This document shows positions 6,253-9,652 of a stretch of DNA of 9,652 nucleotides, piece by piece (the first letter of the stretch is position 1; every line of letters starts with the position of its first letter). Source of the stretch: Bacteroidota bacterium (GTDB taxonomy: Bacteria; Bacteroidota; Bacteroidia; Chitinophagales; Chitinophagaceae). Under the pieces are notes generated by a model. That model searched no databases. It saw only the letters and a program-made list of their open reading frames with translations, and was not told the DNA's origin. The translations under genes and the position numbers were made by a program. The stretch is taken from assembly GCA_023386395.1 (NCBI GenBank), contig JAEWJV010000005.1, positions 1 to 9,652 of the forward strand, given 5' to 3'.

Positions 6253-6753
6253 ATGGTCAAATTTTCAGAAGAAAAAATAAAAAAAGTTAATGAGCTTATC
6301 AGCCATTATCCTGAAGGCAAACAGAAAAGCGCCTTGTTGCCTTTATTGCATATTGCACAGGAAGAATTTGGCAACTGGCTCGATGTGCCTGTGATGGATT
6401 ATGTTGCTGAACTTTTAAGCATTGAGCCGATTGAAGTGTACGAAGTGGCAACTTTTTACAGCATGTATAATTTAAAACCTGTTGGTAAATACATGTTTGA
6501 AGTTTGCCAAACGGGACCATGTATGCTGCGAGGCAGCGATGACATTATCGCCTATATTGAAGAGAAGCTTGGCATTAAACCCGGCGAAACCACACCGGAT
6601 GGCATGTTTACATTAAAAACGGTTGAATGTTTGGGCGCCTGTGGTTATGCTCCCATGATGCAGTTAGGCAAATATTATCGCGAACATTTAACCAAAGAGA
6701 AAGTTGATCTGCTTATTGAAGAATGCAGAACAAACGCAAATAGCCTTAATTAA
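6253..6753 (+). CDS. nuoE: NADH-quinone oxidoreductase subunit E
   Basis: This 166-residue protein is the 24-kDa subunit with a thioredoxin-like [2Fe-2S] domain (cluster N1a). An N-terminal helical bundle (to about 75, with VATFYSMY at 65-72) is followed by the ferredoxin fold with the four ligand cysteines Cys85 and Cys90 (CQTGPC) and Cys126 and Cys130 (CLGAC). It pairs with NuoF in the NADH-oxidising module on the cytoplasmic side. Length and motif spacing are normal. Its TAA stop shares one base with the ATG of the next gene (TAATG), so the downstream lipoprotein is probably translated by re-initiation. Confidence 0.97.
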   Translation: MVKFSEEKIKKVNELISHYPEGKQKSALLPLLHIAQEEFGNWLDVPVMDYVAELLSIEPIEVYEVATFYSMYNLKPVGKYMFEVCQTGPCMLRGSDDIIAYIEEKLGIKPGETTPDGMFTLKTVECLGACGYAPMMQLGKYYREHLTKEKVDLLIEECRTNANSLN

Positions 6754-7184
6754 TGAAAAAACTTTACTTCATCATATCAGTAAGCTTTTTAGCAGCCTGT
6801 GGCTCCAATTCTGACCAGATTGCTGCAAACGACAGCGCTTTTAAAACCGAAGTGCCTAAAGCGTTTGTAATAAATGCAGAAGAATATACAGGTTCGTTGC
6901 CGTGCGCAGATTGCGAAGGCATTGATGTATCGCTTCAGCTTAATAAAAATGACAGCAGTTATATAATGACTTCAGTATATAAAGGCAGCAGGGTTGACAG
7001 CAGTAATAATACGTTTAAAGACACAGGAACATGGAATATACATGGCGTTGACACGTTATATTTATTGCACAACAACAACTCCGTTAAATATATAAAAACA
7101 GATACATCTTTAATACAGCTGGATGGCAGTGGCAACAGGATAACCGGGCCGCTGGCTGATAAGTTTATCCTGCATAAAAAATAA
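6753..7184 (+). CDS. NlpE-like lipoprotein (copper/redox-sensing N-domain type)
   Basis: This 143-residue protein has a short signal peptide and lipobox FLAAC with the lipidated Cys at 16. After a linker, the mature part matches the N-terminal domain of NlpE: EEYTGSLPCADCEGIDVSLQL (43-63), with the CxxC at Cys51 and Cys54, then a beta-rich region with GTWN and a Leu/Ser-rich end, as in the small barrel of the family. In Escherichia coli NlpE this domain is an envelope lipoprotein linked to copper tolerance and Cpx signalling; the second NlpE domain is missing here, as in many homologues. The start overlaps the nuoE stop by one base. Why it is in the complex I operon is unknown; an envelope stress or redox role is possible. 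Confidence 0.8.
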   Translation: MKKLYFIISVSFLAACGSNSDQIAANDSAFKTEVPKAFVINAEEYTGSLPCADCEGIDVSLQLNKNDSSYIMTSVYKGSRVDSSNNTFKDTGTWNIHGVDTLYLLHNNNSVKYIKTDTSLIQLDGSGNRITGPLADKFILHKK

Positions 7185-7187
7185 ATT

Positions 7188-7604
7188 ATGTATCATCTTG
7201 TTCCATACCTGCATTTTAATGGCAACGCTGAAGAAGTGCTGAATTTTTATAAAGATGTTTTTGACGGTGAAATATTAGTAATTAACCGTTACGGCGACAG
7301 CCCGATGAAAGGTGACGAAAGTTTAAATGATAAAATCATTCACTCACGTTTAAAGTTTGGCAATAATATTATTATGATTTCCGATTCTTTTAACGGGCAG
7401 CTTGCCAACACAGATGGAAATATCCAGTTGTCTGTTGAAGTGGATGACGATAAAAAAATAGAGGAAGTATTTAGTAAAATGGCTGAAGGCGGAAAAGTTA
7501 CCATGCCGCTGGCAAAACAATTCTGGGGCGCAATATTCGGGATGGTACAAGACAAGTTTGGTGTGAACTGGATGTTTAATGACGAAGGGAAAAAAGCTGA
7601 ATAA
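7188..7604 (+). CDS. VOC-family protein, PhnB/glyoxalase-like
   Basis: This 138-residue protein shows the start typical of PhnB-like VOC proteins, VPYLHFNGNAEEVLNFYKDVF (5-25), then a strand pair, a HSRLKFG segment (52-58), and the C-terminal block FWGAIFGMVQDKFGVNW (112-128). It consists of two beta-alpha-beta-beta-beta repeats in a compact cytoplasmic fold. Members include metal-dependent isomerases, dioxygenases and antibiotic-binding proteins; the substrate of this one cannot be told, and many PhnB-like proteins have no known activity. The start is three bases after the lipoprotein stop, so the two are probably co-translated. It is the second of two genes placed between nuoE and nuoF. Confidence 0.88.
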   Translation: MYHLVPYLHFNGNAEEVLNFYKDVFDGEILVINRYGDSPMKGDESLNDKIIHSRLKFGNNIIMISDSFNGQLANTDGNIQLSVEVDDDKKIEEVFSKMAEGGKVTMPLAKQFWGAIFGMVQDKFGVNWMFNDEGKKAE

Positions 7605-7686
7605 ATTGATAGGGTACAAGTGAGTGACACAACCGTGATGCCACGAAGTACTGAAGCTGATAACATAAAAAAATTCCAAAAAAGGA
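7605..7686 (+). other. Spacer before nuoF with mixed composition
   Basis: The first part (about 7612-7668) is not AT-rich like the other spacers in the operon and contains a small inverted repeat CGTG-ATGC-CACG (7633-7644). The last part is A-rich and ends AAAAAAGGA directly against the nuoF ATG; this purine stretch has no gap to the start codon and so is not a properly spaced Shine-Dalgarno. No reading frame or consensus promoter is seen. It may be a copy of an intergenic repeat. Confidence 0.3.
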
Positions 7687-9039
7687 ATGGCTATAAAAAA
7701 AGTTTTATTAGAAAAAGATCACGTTGAAGGCATCCGGTATTATGAAACATACCGGAGGGAAGGCGGTTACAGAAGTGTGGAGAAAGCGTTTAAAATGTCG
7801 CCTGCCGATATTGTGGAGGAAGTAAAGAAAAGCGGCTTGCGTGGCCGTGGCGGTGCAGGTTTTCCCACCGGCATGAAATGGAGCTTTATTGCAAAACCCG
7901 AAGGTGTGCCACGCCATTTGGTTTGCAATGCAGATGAAAGTGAGCCGGGCACTTTCAAAGACAGGTACCTGATGGAATTCATTCCGCATTTGTTGATTGA
8001 AGGCCTTATTGTTTCTTCTTACGCGCTTGGCTCAAGCACTACCTATATTTATATCCGCGGCGAATATGCATGGATCGTTGATATTCTTGAACAAGCCATT
8101 GCAGAAGCAAAAAATAATGGCTGGCTTGGTAAAAATATTTTGGGCAGCGGTTTTGATTGTGAAATATATGTACAGCGTGGCGCCGGCGCCTATATCTGTG
8201 GCGAAGAAACGGCATTAATAGAAAGCCTTGAGGGCAAGCGCGGCAACCCAAGAATTAAGCCGCCATTTCCTGCCATTAAAGGTGTTTGGGAAAGGCCCAC
8301 TGTTGTTAATAATGTTGAAACATTGGCAGCAGTCGTACCTGTCATTAATATGGGCGGCGAAGAATATGCAAAGATTGGCGTTGGCCGTTCAACCGGTACT
8401 AAATTAATTTCAGCATGCGGTAACATTAATAAGCCCGGCGTGTATGAAATTGATATGACTATTTCGGTTGAAGAATTTATTTATAGTGATGAATATTGCG
8501 GCGGTATTCCAAATGGTAAAAGACTAAAGGCATGCATACCCGGCGGGTCGTCTGTGCCAATTCTCCCTGCCAGTCTTTTACTGAAAACCGCCAAAGGCGA
8601 AACCCGCATGATGAACTATGAAAGCTTATCAGATGGCGGTTTTGCAACGGGCACTATGATGGGCAGCGGTGGTTTTATTGTGCTTGATGAAGACCAGTGT
8701 GTGGTGCGCCACACATTAACATTGGCAAGATTTTACCGCCATGAAAGTTGCGGGCAATGTTCGCCCTGCCGTGAAGGCACCGGCTGGATGGAAAAGATAT
8801 TAAAGAATATAGAATACGGCAAGGGTAAGATGAGCGATATTGATTTGTTGTGGGATATCCAGAGCAAGATAGAAGGCAATACGATTTGCCCTTTAGGCGA
8901 TGCCGCCGCCTGGCCGGTTGCTGCAGCCATCAGGCATTTCAGGGATGAATTTGAATGGCATGTATTAAATCCCGATGAAGCGCAGCAGCACAATTATGGT
9001 TTAGCGCATTATGCAGATGAACTTGCAGTGACAGCATAA
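7687..9039 (+). CDS. nuoF: NADH-quinone oxidoreductase subunit F
   Basis: This 450-residue protein is the 51-kDa subunit that oxidises NADH with FMN and passes electrons to a [4Fe-4S] cluster (N3). GLRGRGGAGFPTGMKW (50-65) is the glycine-rich NADH/FMN motif, NADESEPGTFKDR (81-93) contributes to the FMN site, and GAYICGEETALIESLEGKRG (167-186) is the second signature. The N3 ligands are Cys355, Cys358 and Cys361 (ESCGQCSPCREG) and Cys401 (NTICPLGDAAAWP). Length is normal and the motifs are complete, so the complex should be NADH-dependent. GC content of the coding sequence is near 50% in the part counted (8161-8280), in contrast to the inserted gene that follows. Confidence 0.98.
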   Translation: MAIKKVLLEKDHVEGIRYYETYRREGGYRSVEKAFKMSPADIVEEVKKSGLRGRGGAGFPTGMKWSFIAKPEGVPRHLVCNADESEPGTFKDRYLMEFIPHLLIEGLIVSSYALGSSTTYIYIRGEYAWIVDILEQAIAEAKNNGWLGKNILGSGFDCEIYVQRGAGAYICGEETALIESLEGKRGNPRIKPPFPAIKGVWERPTVVNNVETLAAVVPVINMGGEEYAKIGVGRSTGTKLISACGNINKPGVYEIDMTISVEEFIYSDEYCGGIPNGKRLKACIPGGSSVPILPASLLLKTAKGETRMMNYESLSDGGFATGTMMGSGGFIVLDEDQCVVRHTLTLARFYRHESCGQCSPCREGTGWMEKILKNIEYGKGKMSDIDLLWDIQSKIEGNTICPLGDAAAWPVAAAIRHFRDEFEWHVLNPDEAQQHNYGLAHYADELAVTA

Positions 9040-9051
9040 TCAATTCAAAAA

Positions 9052-9064
9052 TAAAAAGTCAAAA
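9052..9064 (+). repeat. Left arm of inverted repeat flanking the four-helix-bundle gene
   Basis: TAAAAAGTCAAAA pairs perfectly with TTTTGACTTTTTA at 9478-9490; similarity continues inward for about ten more A-rich bases with a few mismatches. The arm is 12 bases after the nuoF stop and 9 bases before the inserted gene. Confidence 0.7.
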
Positions 9065-9073
9065 ATCAAAAAA

Positions 9074-9454
9074 TTGGAGAACGATTATTTAATAGAAGAA
9101 CCTCAGAAAACTTATAATATAAAGCATCGTGCTTTTCAGTTTTCAAAGGATATTCTATCATTCGTTTCCGAAACAAAATTTGAAAAAATATTTTATTCGA
9201 TTTTTGATCAGTTAATACGAAGCGCAACTTCAATCGGAGCTAATCTTGTTGAAGCAAAAGCGGGCGCTTCAAAAAGAGATTTTTTGAATTTTTATGTTAT
9301 TGCTTTGAAATCCGCGAATGAAACAAAATATTGGTTGTGTTTAATCAGGGATTCAATTCAATCAGATAAAAATAAAGTTGCCTATCTGTTACAGGAAGCA
9401 GATGAATTGTCAAAGATCATTGCATCGATAATTATTTCTGTTAAACAAGGCTGA
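9074..9454 (+). CDS. Four-helix-bundle protein, 23S rRNA intervening-sequence protein (S23) family
   Basis: This 126-residue, mostly helical protein has the family core IFDQLIRSATSIGANLVEA (43-61) followed by KAGASKRDFLNFYVIALKSA (62-81) and a polar-patterned helix 3 and 4 (ETKYWLCLIRDSI; YLLQEADELSKIIASIII). Homologues are encoded in intervening sequences of 23S rRNA genes and free in many Bacteroidota chromosomes, and form pentamers related to the Avd protein of diversity-generating retroelements; the molecular role of stand-alone copies is unknown. The only plausible start is TTG at 9074, as the frame has no ATG at all. The coding sequence is about 32% GC by hand count (9121-9360), far below neighbouring nuoF. 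It lies between nuoF and nuoG inside an inverted repeat, which suggests an acquired cassette. Confidence 0.88.
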   Translation: MENDYLIEEPQKTYNIKHRAFQFSKDILSFVSETKFEKIFYSIFDQLIRSATSIGANLVEAKAGASKRDFLNFYVIALKSANETKYWLCLIRDSIQSDKNKVAYLLQEADELSKIIASIIISVKQG

Positions 9455-9477
9455 TGTTTTGGTTTTTGAATTTTTAA

Positions 9478-9490
9478 TTTTGACTTTTTA
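9478..9490 (+). repeat. Right arm of inverted repeat flanking the four-helix-bundle gene
   Basis: TTTTGACTTTTTA is the perfect reverse complement of 9052-9064. It ends three bases before the nuoG ATG. It overlaps TAATTTTG (9475-9482), which matches a -7 element but lacks a -33 partner at the usual distance. Confidence 0.7.
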
Positions 9491-9493
9491 CTT

Positions 9494-9652
9494 ATGGCAG
9501 AACAACAATTATTTAAAGTAACCATAGATAATATAACTGTAGAAGTTCCTGCAGGCACAACCATATTAAATGCTGCCCGCCAGATAGGGGGCGATGTAGC
9601 TCCGCCGGCAATGTGTTATTATTCCAAACTGCAGAACAGTGGCGGTAAATGC
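9494..9652 (+). CDS. nuoG: NADH-quinone oxidoreductase subunit G (5' part)
   Basis: The first 53 residues are present and the gene runs off the right edge. MAEQQLFKVTIDNITVEVPAG is the start of a plant-type [2Fe-2S] ferredoxin domain, and ILNAARQIG is the family helix. The first ligand cysteines of cluster N1b are seen at Cys41 (PAMCYY) and Cys53 (GGKC, at the edge). NuoG is the 75-kDa subunit that carries the Fe-S relay from NuoF towards NuoB. The ATG is 39 bases after the four-helix-bundle gene stop and three bases after the right inverted-repeat arm. Whether this species' NuoG has the long molybdopterin-oxidoreductase domain cannot be seen. Confidence 0.9.
   Translation, partial: MAEQQLFKVTIDNITVEVPAGTTILNAARQIGGDVAPPAMCYYSKLQNSGGKC

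Noticed and set aside
7340..7679. Two overlapping minus-strand frames over the VOC gene and nuoF spacer
   Set aside because: No motif or start context; the opposite strand encodes a clear VOC protein.
7678..7686. AAAAAAGGA as a Shine-Dalgarno for nuoF
   Set aside because: It abuts the ATG without spacing, and no other gene in the operon shows a clear Shine-Dalgarno.
9074..9454. Diversity-generating retroelement, suggested by the Avd relationship of the S23-type protein
   Set aside because: No reverse transcriptase and no template or variable repeat is visible in this window; the family has many stand-alone members.
9475..9482. TAATTTTG as a promoter for nuoG
   Set aside because: Exact -7 match, but no TTG at 17-23 bases upstream, and it would leave a leader of only a few bases; likely a chance match in an AT-rich inverted-repeat arm.

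Overview
The window looks like chromosomal DNA from a Bacteroidota bacterium, most likely of the Chitinophagaceae type. Three things point there: AT-rich spacers, promoters of the TTG-N(17-23)-TAnnTTTG form rather than -35/-10 boxes, and very few Shine-Dalgarno sequences. The family-level placement is inference from gene content and protein style. No mobile-element transposase, tRNA, rRNA or CRISPR array is visible, and no gene-free stretch exceeds 300 bases.

Left part (1-2880), housekeeping and accessory genes. The 3' end of a BtuF/TroA-like periplasmic metal-chelate binding protein converges on arfB (ribosome-rescue peptidyl-tRNA hydrolase, minus strand). arfB is divergent from dtd (D-aminoacyl-tRNA deacylase), and the arfB promoter lies partly inside the dtd coding sequence. 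Next come a lipoprotein with a xylose-isomerase-like TIM barrel and a small coiled-coil protein that ends at a clear intrinsic terminator (2848-2878).

Right part (2910-9652), the start of a complex I operon in the canonical order nuoA-B-C-D-E-F-G, with nuoG cut by the window edge. A recognisable promoter precedes nuoA and all genes run on the plus strand. The visible subunits cover most of the peripheral arm: NADH oxidation (NuoE, NuoF, NuoG) and the quinone-proximal part (NuoB, NuoC, NuoD), plus the membrane subunit NuoA. Key cofactor residues are intact, so the enzyme should be a NADH-oxidising complex I.

The unusual aspect is the number of non-nuo insertions in this operon. They are a 65-residue two-helix membrane protein between nuoC and nuoD, an NlpE-like CxxC lipoprotein plus a VOC/PhnB-like protein between nuoE and nuoF, and an AT-rich four-helix-bundle (23S rRNA intervening-sequence protein family) gene between nuoF and nuoG, bracketed by a perfect 13-bp inverted repeat. 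In addition, the whole nuoB-nuoC spacer is a palindromic element with inverted arms, and the nuoB and nuoD leaders share an identical 19-base AT-rich block. The most interesting candidates are the inverted-repeat-flanked four-helix-bundle cassette and the palindromic nuoB-nuoC spacer.
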